Notes: generated by a model not told the origin, from the letters alone. A DNA stretch of 11,041 nucleotides from an uncultured Fretibacterium sp. (GCA_937899395.1 CALBPU010000140.1:1-11041), one strand, 5' to 3'. Positions 1 through 7,118 are shown, numbered from the stretch's first letter. Program-made: numbers and translations.

Positions 1-194
1 AATAAAATAGTTCCGCCAGCCTGAATACGTTCAACGGCGTTTTGAATGGCAGTACCGTCAGAACTTGTTATTAAAACGCTCGAAAAATTCGTCGGCACAT
101 GATAACCTTCACCGAGATCTACATCAGCCGCGAATGAACAGCCTGCTAATACAAACGTTATAAGCATGGCCGCAATTAAAAATTTTCGTGTCAT
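1..194 (-). CDS. Exported protein, N-terminal fragment; probable lipoprotein with start of a parallel beta-helix domain
   Basis: The ATG is at 194 and the frame stays open to the window edge, so only about 64 residues are visible. A purine-rich site (AAAGGAAA, 201-208) precedes the start. The leader has basic residues, a hydrophobic stretch and a lipobox-like LAGC with Cys19, so signal peptidase II processing is likely; cleavage by signal peptidase I a few residues later (after CSFA) is a weaker alternative. After the leader comes a stretch reading DGTAIQNAVERIQAGGTIL, the kind of motif that opens pectate-lyase-like right-handed beta-helix proteins. The catalytic or binding part is off the contig, so no enzymatic function can be given. 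It is separated from the sugar operon by a hairpin and has its own promoter-like sequence, so it is probably a separate transcript. Confidence 0.75.
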   Translation of the reverse strand, partial: MTRKFLIAAMLITFVLAGCSFAADVDLGEGYHVPTNFSSVLITSSDGTAIQNAVERIQAGGTIL

Positions 195-213
195 AAAATA
201 TTTCCTTTCTTTA

Positions 214-241
214 ATTATATTTTGAGATTAAAACGTGGAAA
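214..241 (-). promoter_or_regulatory. Putative sigma-70-type promoter for the left-edge exported protein
   Basis: On the minus strand a perfect TATAAT (219-214) lies 16 bases after TTTCCA (241-236), which matches four of six bases of the TTGACA consensus. The predicted start would be near 207, close to the ribosome-binding site, so the leader would be very short. That tight spacing lowers confidence. Confidence 0.4.
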
Positions 242-264
242 TGTGATTGTTATTTCAGGGAAAG

Positions 265-297
265 AAGCCCCTCCATTTTTTGATAATGAAGAGGCTT
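265..297 (-). terminator. Hairpin terminator after the sugar operon
   Basis: Two 13-base arms (265-277 and 285-297) enclose a 7-base loop, starting 17 bases after the TAG stop of the binding-protein gene. On the minus-strand transcript all 13 positions pair, two of them as G-U wobbles (270/292 and 273/289). On the plus strand those same positions are C-A mismatches, so the structure belongs to minus-strand RNA. The following tract is only CTTTCCC rather than a clean U run, so it may be a weak or factor-assisted terminator, or a 3' stabilising hairpin. Confidence 0.6.
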
Positions 298-313
298 TGA
301 AGCAAAAATATTC

Positions 314-1246
314 CTATTTGAACTCAGCAACGTTATCTTTTGTTACTGTTGAAACGCCTGTATCAACTGTAATGCCGCCAAGGTCTTTTCCGTTTTCAAG
401 TTCGACTACAGCATCAATAGCCATTTCGCCCATTACATTAGGATTTTGAGCTGCGAATGCTAAAAGTTCTCCGCCTTCAACGTGAGCAATATTTGAATCT
501 GATTTGTCCCAGCCGACGCAGTAAATTTTCATGCCGTTATTGATTGCGTCTTTTACAGCAGCGGCCGAACCGTTTGTTGCACCGTCGTTTGTTCCGTAAA
601 TTGCAATGACGTTGTTATTGATGAGGGTGTTAGCAAGTTCCTGAGCTTTTGAGTTATCGCCGTCTGAATACTGTCTTTCGCCCATTACGAATTTTGTGTC
701 TTTGAATACTGAAGCAAATCCGTCATAACGGTCTTGGCATGACTGAACGCCTGCTTGAGCATCAACGATTCCGATTGTTCCTTCAGTAACTCCGTCTTTG
801 TCGAAGAGAGCTTTGAGGTACTCACCGATTTGTTTTCCGCCAGCGAAGTTGTCAGTGGCGTAAGTTGCAGAGGCTTTGAGAGTTGCGGGAGCGTCAACGT
901 AAATAATTTTGATTCCTGCGTCGACTGCTTCCTGTAAAGCTCTGTTTGCTGATGTGCCGTCATTGCAAGCGATGATGATGTAATTTACACCGTCGGCAAC
1001 TGCTGACTGGATTTTTTCGATCTGCTGTTGGTTGTCTTTTGTTTCAGGAGAAAGCCATACCATTGTGATCTCATTGCCCTGTTCATTGAGAGCATTAACA
1101 CGAGCTTCAGCGGCATTTTTCAGTCTGACCCAATGAACGTCCATTTGATCCATTGTAATGAGACCGATTTTTGTCTTTACACCAGCAAATGCTGAACCTG
1201 TAAGAACCAACGAAAGAACAAGAACTAACGCCAAAATTTTTTTCAT
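314..1246 (-). CDS. Periplasmic sugar-binding protein of a ribose-type ABC importer
   Basis: This 310-residue protein captures a monosaccharide outside the inner membrane and delivers it to the permease encoded just upstream. Residues 1-21 form a signal peptide ending in AFA, with no lipobox cysteine, so the mature protein should be soluble in a periplasm. The rest is a type-1 periplasmic-binding-protein fold of the RbsB/XylF/AlsB class: an N-terminal beta strand with IGLITMDQMDVHW, then IIIACNDGTSANRALQEAV, IIYVDAP, and a C-terminal lobe with AIYGTNDGATNGSAAAV and VGWDKSD. These Asn/Asp-rich loops normally contact the sugar. The start is fixed by a perfect AGGAGG (1257-1262), the strongest ribosome site in the operon, 10 bases before the ATG. 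It is the last gene of the operon, 78 bases after the permease with a hairpin in that gap, consistent with separate tuning of a protein needed in excess. Family is secure; substrate is not. Confidence 0.93.
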   Translation of the reverse strand: MKKILALVLVLSLVLTGSAFAGVKTKIGLITMDQMDVHWVRLKNAAEARVNALNEQGNEITMVWLSPETKDNQQQIEKIQSAVADGVNYIIIACNDGTSANRALQEAVDAGIKIIYVDAPATLKASATYATDNFAGGKQIGEYLKALFDKDGVTEGTIGIVDAQAGVQSCQDRYDGFASVFKDTKFVMGERQYSDGDNSKAQELANTLINNNVIAIYGTNDGATNGSAAAVKDAINNGMKIYCVGWDKSDSNIAHVEGGELLAFAAQNPNVMGEMAIDAVVELENGKDLGGITVDTGVSTVTKDNVAEFK

Positions 1247-1283
1247 AAGAGTAAATCCTCCTAAAAATTAAAATATTTATTTG

Positions 1284-1305
1284 CAAAGGCCACCATTGAC
1301 CCTTG
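1284..1305 (-). other. Intercistronic RNA hairpin between permease and binding-protein genes
   Basis: On the minus-strand RNA an 8-bp stem (CAAGGGUC with GGCCUUUG, two G-U pairs) closes a 6-base loop. It lies in the widest gap of the importer genes (1247-1324). There is no U run directly after it, so full termination is unlikely. A stem that stabilises or processes the downstream binding-protein message is the likelier role; this is inference. Confidence 0.45.
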
Positions 1306-1324
1306 AAACCAAAATTAAATTAAA

Positions 1325-2320
1325 TTATGCTGCTTTCTTCTTAGCACCAATCATACCATTTCTGCGCATTATATCAAATAATACGCAGGCCACAACGATG
1401 AGACCAATTACGATATTTCTGACAGCGACAGGAACGTTGGCAAGAGTTAAACCATTCTGAAGGATTGCCCAAACGCTAGCACCTGCGATAACTCCGACTA
1501 AAAGTCCTGAACCGCCTAATGTTGAAATACCGCCGATAACAGCCGCTGCAACTCCGTACATTTCATAGGAAAGTCCGGCCTGCATTGAACCCATACCTGC
1601 CGCAGCCATTGTTATTAATCCGGCCATGAATGAACAGAACGCTGATATTACATAAGCTATCGTTGTTGTTTTGAAAACGTCAACACCCGATAATCTCGCT
1701 GCGTCTACGTTTGAACCGATTGCGTAAATGTGCCGCCCTGTTGCAGTATAACTCATTAGATAATAGAAGATTGCCCAAATTATAAGACAGATAATTACAC
1801 CGTAATATAAATAACCTACTCTTCCGTAATAGAACATATCTCTGAATAAATCTTTTAATCCGCCAACGCCAATATCGCCCGTATTGTAGTTGTTGTTGAC
1901 GATCTGTGCAATTCCTCTGCATATTGTCATCGTTCCAAGTGTTCCGATGAAAGGAGGGAGCTTGAATTTTCCAACTAAAAGTCCGTTTGAAAGTCCGACT
2001 AACAAGCAAGCTATTAAGTCAATGATTATTGCGAGAATAACATTCATGCCGTTACAAATTAATGTTGCTGAAATCATTGCGGACATTCCTAAAACTGAAC
2101 CGATTGAAAGATCGATGTTGCCCGTGATACAAACGATACCCTGACCGATACCGACTAAAAGATAAGGACAAATTGAACGAGCTAATGACATTAAGTTATT
2201 CTGTCTCATGAAATTCGGGTTCATAAGCCAGAATATAACCATAAGTACAACTACACCAACAAAGGCCGTTACGACTGACGCAACACCGGGTTTTGAAAGA
2301 AAACTGCGCTTTTTTTCCAT
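1325..2320 (-). CDS. Permease of a ribose-type sugar ABC importer
   Basis: This 331-residue inner-membrane protein forms the translocation channel, most likely as a homodimer. It belongs to the RbsC/MglC/XylH branch (BPD_transp_2): a short basic cytoplasmic N-terminus, then about eight to ten hydrophobic segments, the first at about residues 14-33. The coupling loop to the ATPase is visible as AIGSNVDAARLSG at about 200-212. The conserved tail segment AAVIGGISTLGGSG at 259-272 and the last segment near 303-317 are typical of the family, and the C-terminus is basic (KKK). Length matches the family. A strong AGGAG/AGAGGAA-type ribosome site precedes the ATG, and the gene follows the ATPase by 30 bases. 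No channel-lining feature reveals which sugar is carried. Confidence 0.93.
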   Translation of the reverse strand: MEKKRSFLSKPGVASVVTAFVGVVVLMVIFWLMNPNFMRQNNLMSLARSICPYLLVGIGQGIVCITGNIDLSIGSVLGMSAMISATLICNGMNVILAIIIDLIACLLVGLSNGLLVGKFKLPPFIGTLGTMTICRGIAQIVNNNYNTGDIGVGGLKDLFRDMFYYGRVGYLYYGVIICLIIWAIFYYLMSYTATGRHIYAIGSNVDAARLSGVDVFKTTTIAYVISAFCSFMAGLITMAAAGMGSMQAGLSYEMYGVAAAVIGGISTLGGSGLLVGVIAGASVWAILQNGLTLANVPVAVRNIVIGLIVVACVLFDIMRRNGMIGAKKKAA

Positions 2321-2350
2321 AATAAAAAATTCCTCTCCTAAATTTTAATT

Positions 2351-3865
2351 TTATGCGGCGTTATCTCCGAACATTGTCGCATAAGTCATAATTTCTTCTT
2401 CTGATGTATTTCTCGGGTCAACTTCACCCGTGATTTTTCCGTTGCACATTACAACAATATGATCCGAAATTCCCATAACTTCAGGAAGCTCTGATGATAC
2501 GATTATTACTCCGACACCTTGCTTTTTGAGTTCGTTAATGATTTCGTAAATTTCAACTTTAGCTGCAACGTCAATTCCTCTTGTAGGTTCATCGAAAATT
2601 ATTACTCTCGATTGTCTTGCAAGCCATTTCGCAACAACAACCTTCTGCTGATTTCCGCCTGAAAGACTTCCTGCTTCAACGTCAGCATGAGCCATTTTGA
2701 TTGTCAAAGAACTTTTGCCCTTTTCAATCATTTCATTTTCAGTTTTTTTGTTAATTTTTCCTGTCGGGCTTCCAAGAGTAATAATATCAAGATTGGGAAG
2801 AGCGATGTTATCTCTGATTGAAAGTTTTGTGCAAAGTCCTTCCTTTTTACGGTCTTCAGGTGCTAAAACTATTCCTTGACGAATTGCAGTGCCGGGACTG
2901 TAAATGTTAAGAGATTTTCCGTCGAGCAAAATTTCTCCGCTTTCTTTAGGATCGGCACCGAAAATAGCTCTCATTGTTTCAGTTCTGCCTGCTCCGACAA
3001 GTCCTGAAAATCCTAACACTTCTCCTTCATAGACATCAAACGAAACATCACGGACAAGTTTACCTGCGTTGAGGTGTTTAACTTCGAGAATTTTTTTGCC
3101 TTTCGGAACATTTTCACGAGGGAATTGGTTTTTGACTTCATGGCCGACCATGTTAGCTATAATCTGATCCATTGTGAAATCCTCAAATTTTCCTTCAGTG
3201 ATATATTTTCCGTCTCTCATTATCGTAACATCATCGACAATGTGATGAAGTTCCTGAAGCCTGTGAGAAATATATACAATCGCTGTTCCCATAGCTTTAA
3301 GCTCACGGACAATTCTGAACATCTCAGTGATTTCAGCGTTTGAAAGCGATGATGACGGCTCGTCCATAACTAAAACTTTTGCGTTAATGAGAAGGGCTTT
3401 TGCGATTTCGACCATTTGCTGACGGCCTACCGTTAAATTTCCGACGGATTCTTCAGGGTCTATATCATGAATACCAAGCTTAGCTAACTGTTCAACGGCT
3501 TGACGGTTCATTTCCGCATTATCAAGTCTTCCGCCTTTAATTATTTCACGGCCTAAAAACATATTCGCTGAAACTGATAAATGCTGACACATATTAAGCT
3601 CTTGATGAATTATTGCAACTCCTAGAGCTTGAGCCTGTTTAGTGTTGAGGTCGCCTTCAATTTTTTTGCCGAAAATCGTAATATCTCCCGAATCTCTCGT
3701 GTAGACTCCCGAAAGAATTTTCATGAGAGTAGATTTTCCTGCGCCGTTTTCACCCAAAAGAGCCATAACTCTTCCGGCTTGTAAATGGAGATGAACATCA
3801 TCGAGAGCTTTAACGCCCGGAAATGTTTTAGTGATGTGCTCCATTGTAACAACGTAATCGCTCAC
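2351..3865 (-). CDS. Duplicated ATPase subunit of a ribose-type sugar ABC importer
   Basis: This 504-residue cytoplasmic protein energises sugar import. It carries two ABC domains in tandem, as in RbsA, MglA and XylG. Domain 1 has Walker A GENGAGKST at 38-46, Q-loop HQEL at 87-90, signature LTVGRQQ at 144-150, Walker B VLVMDEP at 164-170 and switch His201. Domain 2 has the degenerate Walker A GLVGAGRTE at 288-296 (Arg where Lys is expected), signature LSGGNQQ at 401-407, Walker B VIIFDEP at 421-427 and Ser instead of the switch His near 458. One competent and one defective site is normal for this family, not a defect here. The start is a GTG at 3865, ten bases after GGAG (3876-3879), with no comparable site before the internal Met8. 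It follows the cupin isomerase gene by 24 bases. Confidence 0.95.
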   Translation of the reverse strand: MSDYVVTMEHITKTFPGVKALDDVHLHLQAGRVMALLGENGAGKSTLMKILSGVYTRDSGDITIFGKKIEGDLNTKQAQALGVAIIHQELNMCQHLSVSANMFLGREIIKGGRLDNAEMNRQAVEQLAKLGIHDIDPEESVGNLTVGRQQMVEIAKALLINAKVLVMDEPSSSLSNAEITEMFRIVRELKAMGTAIVYISHRLQELHHIVDDVTIMRDGKYITEGKFEDFTMDQIIANMVGHEVKNQFPRENVPKGKKILEVKHLNAGKLVRDVSFDVYEGEVLGFSGLVGAGRTETMRAIFGADPKESGEILLDGKSLNIYSPGTAIRQGIVLAPEDRKKEGLCTKLSIRDNIALPNLDIITLGSPTGKINKKTENEMIEKGKSSLTIKMAHADVEAGSLSGGNQQKVVVAKWLARQSRVIIFDEPTRGIDVAAKVEIYEIINELKKQGVGVIIVSSELPEVMGISDHIVVMCNGKITGEVDPRNTSEEEIMTYATMFGDNAA

Positions 3866-3889
3866 AATATTTTTGCTCCTTTCAATTTT

Positions 3890-4576
3890 TTAGTCCTTTG
3901 CAGGAGGATATTCAGTGCAAAGAAGCCTGTAAGGTTTTTCGTCCTCTTCAATAGTAGGGAAGCGTCCGAGAGGTTCATAAAATCTGTTGTCGGTGTTGTC
4001 GTCATTGCACATTGAAACTTCGCCGATTATTGCATAACCTGTACCGGGCTGAATTCTGAACTCATGATAATAATACGGATATAATGAAAGAGATTCGCCG
4101 GGCTTCAAAATAATTTCGCTTCCTGCCGGTACTGTGTATTCTCTTCCGTCTTGGAAAATTTTTACGTCAGTATCTTCAAGTTCTTCTGTCTTTTTGTTGG
4201 CATTCCATAATTTGAAAACAACATTTCCGCCGCCTCTGTTGATTATGTCCTCCATTTTTTTCCAGTGAAAATGATTTGGAGAGACTTGACCTTCTTTGAG
4301 CATCATAATTTTTTCGGCATAAGTTTTCGTGTACTTTTTGTTGTGAACATTGCCGTTACGAATCGTGATTAAATACAGACCTTTAGTCTCAAAATGGCCT
4401 TCGCCGTAATCGGTGATGTCCCAACCAAGAGCATTATCACGAATTTCATCATACTCATGGCCTTTTGTTTCCCATTCTTCAGGAGTGAAGCTCAGGAAAG
4501 GAGGAAGAGCAAAGCAATGTTTATTCAACAGAGCCTCGAACTCTTTAATACACTTGTTAATTTCAGAACGTTTCAA
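3890..4576 (-). CDS. D-lyxose/D-mannose isomerase, cupin fold
   Basis: The family interconverts D-lyxose and D-xylulose, and usually also D-mannose and D-fructose, using a divalent metal (often manganese). The 228-residue length matches characterised D-lyxose isomerases. The metal site is visible: HFHWKKMED gives His102, His104 and Glu109, and YYYHEFRI gives His171, matching the His-His-Glu-His set of the E. coli O157 enzyme. The motif SLYPYYYHEFRIQPG and the C-terminal RLLCTEYP are also family features. The start is a TTG at 4576, seven bases after a textbook GAGGTGA (4584-4590); no ATG fits that site. It follows the DUF4432 gene by 24 bases. In this operon it would turn an imported aldose into a ketose for the PfkB kinase. 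Whether the in vivo substrate is lyxose, mannose or another aldose sharing the C2 configuration is open. Confidence 0.9.
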   Translation of the reverse strand: MKRSEINKCIKEFEALLNKHCFALPPFLSFTPEEWETKGHEYDEIRDNALGWDITDYGEGHFETKGLYLITIRNGNVHNKKYTKTYAEKIMMLKEGQVSPNHFHWKKMEDIINRGGGNVVFKLWNANKKTEELEDTDVKIFQDGREYTVPAGSEIILKPGESLSLYPYYYHEFRIQPGTGYAIIGEVSMCNDDNTDNRFYEPLGRFPTIEEDEKPYRLLCTEYPPAKD

Positions 4577-4600
4577 ATTAAAATCACCTCATATAAAAAA

Positions 4601-5650
4601 TTAAAATTTATTCTTAAACTCTGAAACAGATTTTTCAATTTCTGCTTCACCGTCAAGAATTTCAAATGTTAAAACATTTTTCTCCTTTGCAAACGGCGCG
4701 ATAGTGTGAAGATTTCCGTGTTCCTCATACCATGAACGGCCATGTACAAGAGAATTTGCAGGTTCAAGTCCGACGACATAATCACCTGAAGCAATAGATT
4801 TCCATTCCATGAAATGCGGCAAATATTTTTTGTTCCATGAAATTTTAACGCCGAGTTTCAAATCGGGATTGACCGCAATAGCTTCCGAATCTCCGTTTGA
4901 AGTTGATTTTACGTCGTGAAGGAAAACATATTCAGGCTCATTATCTTTCGGAGCTTCCATTACGTTATATCTGTCCTCATGTCCTTCAGCGTCGTAATTT
5001 CGAGGAGTTATTTTTGTTGTAGGAATATAAAATTTCGTGTTCTCGTTAAGGAACGGCCAGCCTAAATTAAAATGATAAAGCAGCATTAAAGGCTCATCAC
5101 GGAAACTTTCGTTCTCAAATTCGTCAGTGAGCGTGAAAGATTTTGTGCCGTAAACGGTCTCAATACTCCTGCGCAAAACTAAATTTTCTCCGAATAACAT
5201 CGCTTCACGCATTTCACCTGAAATTTTAAGATGATATTCATCACCAACCCAAAAAGCATCGCTCGATAAATGTTCAGCAGGTGTTGTTCTAATTCTTCCG
5301 TGCATTGGATAGTCAACGCCCTTAACATTGCAAGGCCCTCCGATATGTTCAAGCCCTGCCGTGAAAAATAATCCGCACATAATGCTTCGTTGAGCTTCTG
5401 CACCGTTAGTATCGTAATGTCCACGTCCCTGAAGTCCCGGTTTTGATAAAAAGTTAATGTTAATTCCGCCGTATGAAAATTCACTCACATCTAAACATTT
5501 ATCAGCAAGAACTCTAAATGAAATTTTACCGTTTTTAACATCAAAGGCTTTTAGATTGCTGCTTCGGCCTTCAGTGTAAGTTATCGGTCTGACATAAGCG
5601 ACTTGTTGAAGGCTTCCTGCATATTTCATTAAATCAGATTTTGCGCTCAA
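4601..5650 (-). CDS. DUF4432 / aldose 1-epimerase-like protein
   Basis: The protein has the galactose-mutarotase-like beta-sandwich features of the DUF4432 group (Ec_c4013-type aldose epimerases). The probable role is equilibrating sugar anomers, though biochemical support for this subfamily is thin. Candidate active-site residues are the His of PMHGRI (about 117), the His of YHFNLGW (about 193) and the Glu of GLEPAN (about 296), which sit where mutarotases carry their two His and a Glu. The first in-frame ATG (5668) has no ribosome site. An AGGAG lies just inside that ATG, eight bases before an in-frame TTG at 5650, so I take the TTG as start, giving 349 residues. It sits between the small membrane protein and the lyxose-isomerase gene. 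A mutarotase beside an aldose isomerase makes sense, because the isomerase acts on one anomer. Confidence 0.82.
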   Translation of the reverse strand: MSAKSDLMKYAGSLQQVAYVRPITYTEGRSSNLKAFDVKNGKISFRVLADKCLDVSEFSYGGININFLSKPGLQGRGHYDTNGAEAQRSIMCGLFFTAGLEHIGGPCNVKGVDYPMHGRIRTTPAEHLSSDAFWVGDEYHLKISGEMREAMLFGENLVLRRSIETVYGTKSFTLTDEFENESFRDEPLMLLYHFNLGWPFLNENTKFYIPTTKITPRNYDAEGHEDRYNVMEAPKDNEPEYVFLHDVKSTSNGDSEAIAVNPDLKLGVKISWNKKYLPHFMEWKSIASGDYVVGLEPANSLVHGRSWYEEHGNLHTIAPFAKEKNVLTFEILDGEAEIEKSVSEFKNKF

Positions 5651-5658
5651 AATTTTTA

Positions 5659-5663
5659 CTCCT
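5659..5663 (-). promoter_or_regulatory. Ribosome-binding site that fixes a TTG start for the DUF4432 gene
   Basis: AGGAG on the minus strand lies eight bases before the TTG at 5650. It falls inside the coding sequence if the upstream ATG at 5668 were used, which would leave that ATG without any ribosome site. It also lies immediately after the TGA (5667-5665) of the small upstream reading frame, consistent with translational coupling. Confidence 0.7.
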
Positions 5664-5664
5664 C

Positions 5665-5814
5665 TCATTTTTGTAAGCTATTAACGAATATAACAGAAAT
5701 CAGAAAACCGAACACAATAATTAATATCACTAAGGATAGATACATGTTATTTAATCGTTTTTCTAGGCTATTTAACCTATTTAGGACGATTTTCAGTATT
5801 TCATGTTCATTCAC
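5665..5814 (-). CDS. Small single-pass membrane protein, unknown function
   Basis: The 172-base gap between the SIS-isomerase gene and the DUF4432 start holds an open frame of 49 codons from a GTG at 5814, or 56 from a TTG at 5835 that starts one base after the SIS stop. The product has a charged, leucine-spaced N-terminal helix (Leu at 7, 14 and 21; LNRLNSLEKRLNN) and then a clean membrane segment at about 25-44 (YLSLVILIIVFGFLISVIFV). The basic residues before it predict an N-in topology. The general plan resembles XhlA-like or other small coiled-coil membrane proteins, but I do not recognise a family. The ribosome site is weak (AAGAAGAG). Leucine is coded by CTA unusually often compared with neighbours, which hints at a different origin. 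The TGA overlaps the discarded ATG of the DUF4432 gene. The frame is convincing, its expression is not proven. Confidence 0.5.
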   Translation of the reverse strand: MNEHEILKIVLNRLNSLEKRLNNMYLSLVILIIVFGFLISVIFVNSLQK

Positions 5815-5836
5815 TAGCTTTATCTCTTCTTTCAAA

Positions 5837-6409
5837 TTATTCAAGATTTGCGTGATATTGCCATAAATCTTTCATTACGATATTTTTTTCCTCGATGATC
5901 ATTTTTGCGATTATGTCTCCGAGTAATAAAAGGCTCTGGTCAAAAATCGTCGTCATAGGCTGGCACGAATCTATTTCATCTTCGAGATAAAATTTTGTCC
6001 GAACCGGTATTCTTACCATAAAATCGGCGATGTCTTTCATTTCGCTGTTAGCATTGGAGCCGATATGACAAATTTTGCAATCAACAGCAGCTCTTGCCTT
6101 CTTCGCAATTCCTAAAGGAAATAATGAGCCTCCTGATCCTGAACCTACAATCAATAAATCATTCTTCGTTATTGCAGGTTCGGTTATATCTCCGACACAA
6201 TGAGCCTTAATTCCCAAATGAGCAAACCTTTTGCAGATACATTCAAGAGCCATCATTACTCGTCCTACTCCTACAAAGAAAACCTGATTGGCTTTCAAAA
6301 TTTCATCGTGAAGTCTCTCAATTTGTTCAGGCTTAATGCTCGCTAAAGTTTTATCGAGTTCCGCTATAACATCTGTACGAGCTTTCAAATATCTTTCAGA
6401 AAACGTCAT
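5837..6409 (-). CDS. SIS-domain sugar-phosphate isomerase, 6-phospho-3-hexuloisomerase (HxlB)-like
   Basis: HxlB enzymes interconvert D-arabino-3-hexulose 6-phosphate and fructose 6-phosphate. This 190-residue protein is one SIS domain of the usual HxlB length. It keeps the second phosphate-site motif GSGSGGS (89-95), a QPM...FDQSLLLL block (about 150-162) and the characteristic C-terminal HANLE (186-190), all of which recall Bacillus HxlB. It differs in the first motif, where HxlB has GxGRS: here GVGRV places Val51 at the serine position. No HxlA (3-hexulose-6-phosphate synthase) gene is present; the gene follows an AlsE/Rpe-type epimerase by nine bases, with AAAGGA inside that gene's end as ribosome site. 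A role in isomerising an aldose or ketose 6-phosphate other than the formaldehyde-pathway substrate, for example allose 6-phosphate to allulose 6-phosphate, is my inference. Confidence 0.82.
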   Translation of the reverse strand: MTFSERYLKARTDVIAELDKTLASIKPEQIERLHDEILKANQVFFVGVGRVMMALECICKRFAHLGIKAHCVGDITEPAITKNDLLIVGSGSGGSLFPLGIAKKARAAVDCKICHIGSNANSEMKDIADFMVRIPVRTKFYLEDEIDSCQPMTTIFDQSLLLLGDIIAKMIIEEKNIVMKDLWQYHANLE

Positions 6410-6418
6410 TATAAAAAA

Positions 6419-7114
6419 TTATCCTTTCAAAACTTTTTCACGCAATGAATTTAACGCTTCAAAACTTCCCTCTAAATCATCACGCTTCAAACATGTTGAA
6501 CCTGTTACAAAAATATCCGCCAATCCTCCGCCCCAATCTTCAATATTTTTAGGCGAAATTCTTCCGTCAAGCTCAATTTTTGTATTCAGTCCTCTTGCTT
6601 CTATCATTGCCTTTAAATCTTTAATCTTTCGTTCGGCATAAGAAGTTTGTTTTTCACCTTTAACAAATGCGTAACCGGGATTTATTAACATTAACAAAAC
6701 CGTATCGCATTTTTCAATCACATATTCAAGAGTTGAAAGAGGCGTTGAAGGTTTTAATGCCACCCCGGCTCTGACACCTTTAGAATGAATACGATTTAAC
6801 ATTCCGTCGATATGAGGTTGAGTTTCAGCGTGAAAAACGAGCTGCTGAACTCCTATGTCCAACAGCTCATCTACAAAATAATCCTGCTCAGTTACCATAA
6901 TATGGCAATCAAATTCTAAATCGGTTTTAGCCCTTAACTGTCTCACCGTATCAAGACCAAGAGGCATTGAAGGACTGAAATGACCGTCAAGAATATCTAC
7001 ATGAAGCATTTTTATTCCGCTTTTCTCTAAAATTTTGACCTGGCTTTCAAGATTGCACATATCAAGACAGATTAATGAGGGCGAAATTATGCACTTTTCA
7101 TTCCAGATTGACAT
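6419..7114 (-). CDS. Ketose-phosphate 3-epimerase, D-allulose-6-phosphate (AlsE)/ribulose-phosphate (Rpe) family
   Basis: This 231-residue TIM barrel inverts C3 of a phosphorylated ketose with a metal-assisted Asp-Asp acid/base pair. Visible family residues are ISPSL at 10-14, His38 and Asp40 in HVDILDGHF, His71 and Met73 in DCHIMVT, and Asp183 in ELDGR. ISPSL-x-C-x-D and DCH-x-MVT are closer to E. coli AlsE than to Rpe, and there is a separate AlsE-like context with a hexose kinase, so allulose 6-phosphate to fructose 6-phosphate is the favoured reaction. The phosphate loop is unusual: instead of PGFGGQ or PGFAGQ it reads PGYAFVKGEKQ at 146-156, and DGR replaces DGG or DGS at 183-185. The second phosphate motif GS (205-206) is kept. 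The gene starts four bases after the kinase stop with almost no ribosome site, suggesting translational coupling. Confidence 0.85.
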   Translation of the reverse strand: MSIWNEKCIISPSLICLDMCNLESQVKILEKSGIKMLHVDILDGHFSPSMPLGLDTVRQLRAKTDLEFDCHIMVTEQDYFVDELLDIGVQQLVFHAETQPHIDGMLNRIHSKGVRAGVALKPSTPLSTLEYVIEKCDTVLLMLINPGYAFVKGEKQTSYAERKIKDLKAMIEARGLNTKIELDGRISPKNIEDWGGGLADIFVTGSTCLKRDDLEGSFEALNSLREKVLKG

Positions 7115-7118
7115 TTTT

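Noticed and set aside
222..449. Plus-strand frame of 75 codons
   Set aside because: It runs through the terminator hairpin and antisense to the binding-protein gene, with no ribosome site or recognisable product.
2351..3865. Defective second ATP site as a sign of gene decay
   Set aside because: The degenerate Walker A (GAGRTE) and missing switch His are standard in RbsA/MglA-type duplicated ATPases.
5753..5791. Inverted repeat AATCGT...ACGATT with a 27-base loop and internal AAATAG repeats
   Set aside because: Arms are only six bases, the loop is long, and the stretch is explained as coding sequence of the small membrane protein.
5837..7114. A ribulose-monophosphate formaldehyde pathway (HxlA-HxlB)
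   Set aside because: The HxlB-like protein is present but the upstream barrel protein has epimerase residues (His38, Asp40, His71, Asp183) and AlsE-type motifs, not those of the HxlA synthase.
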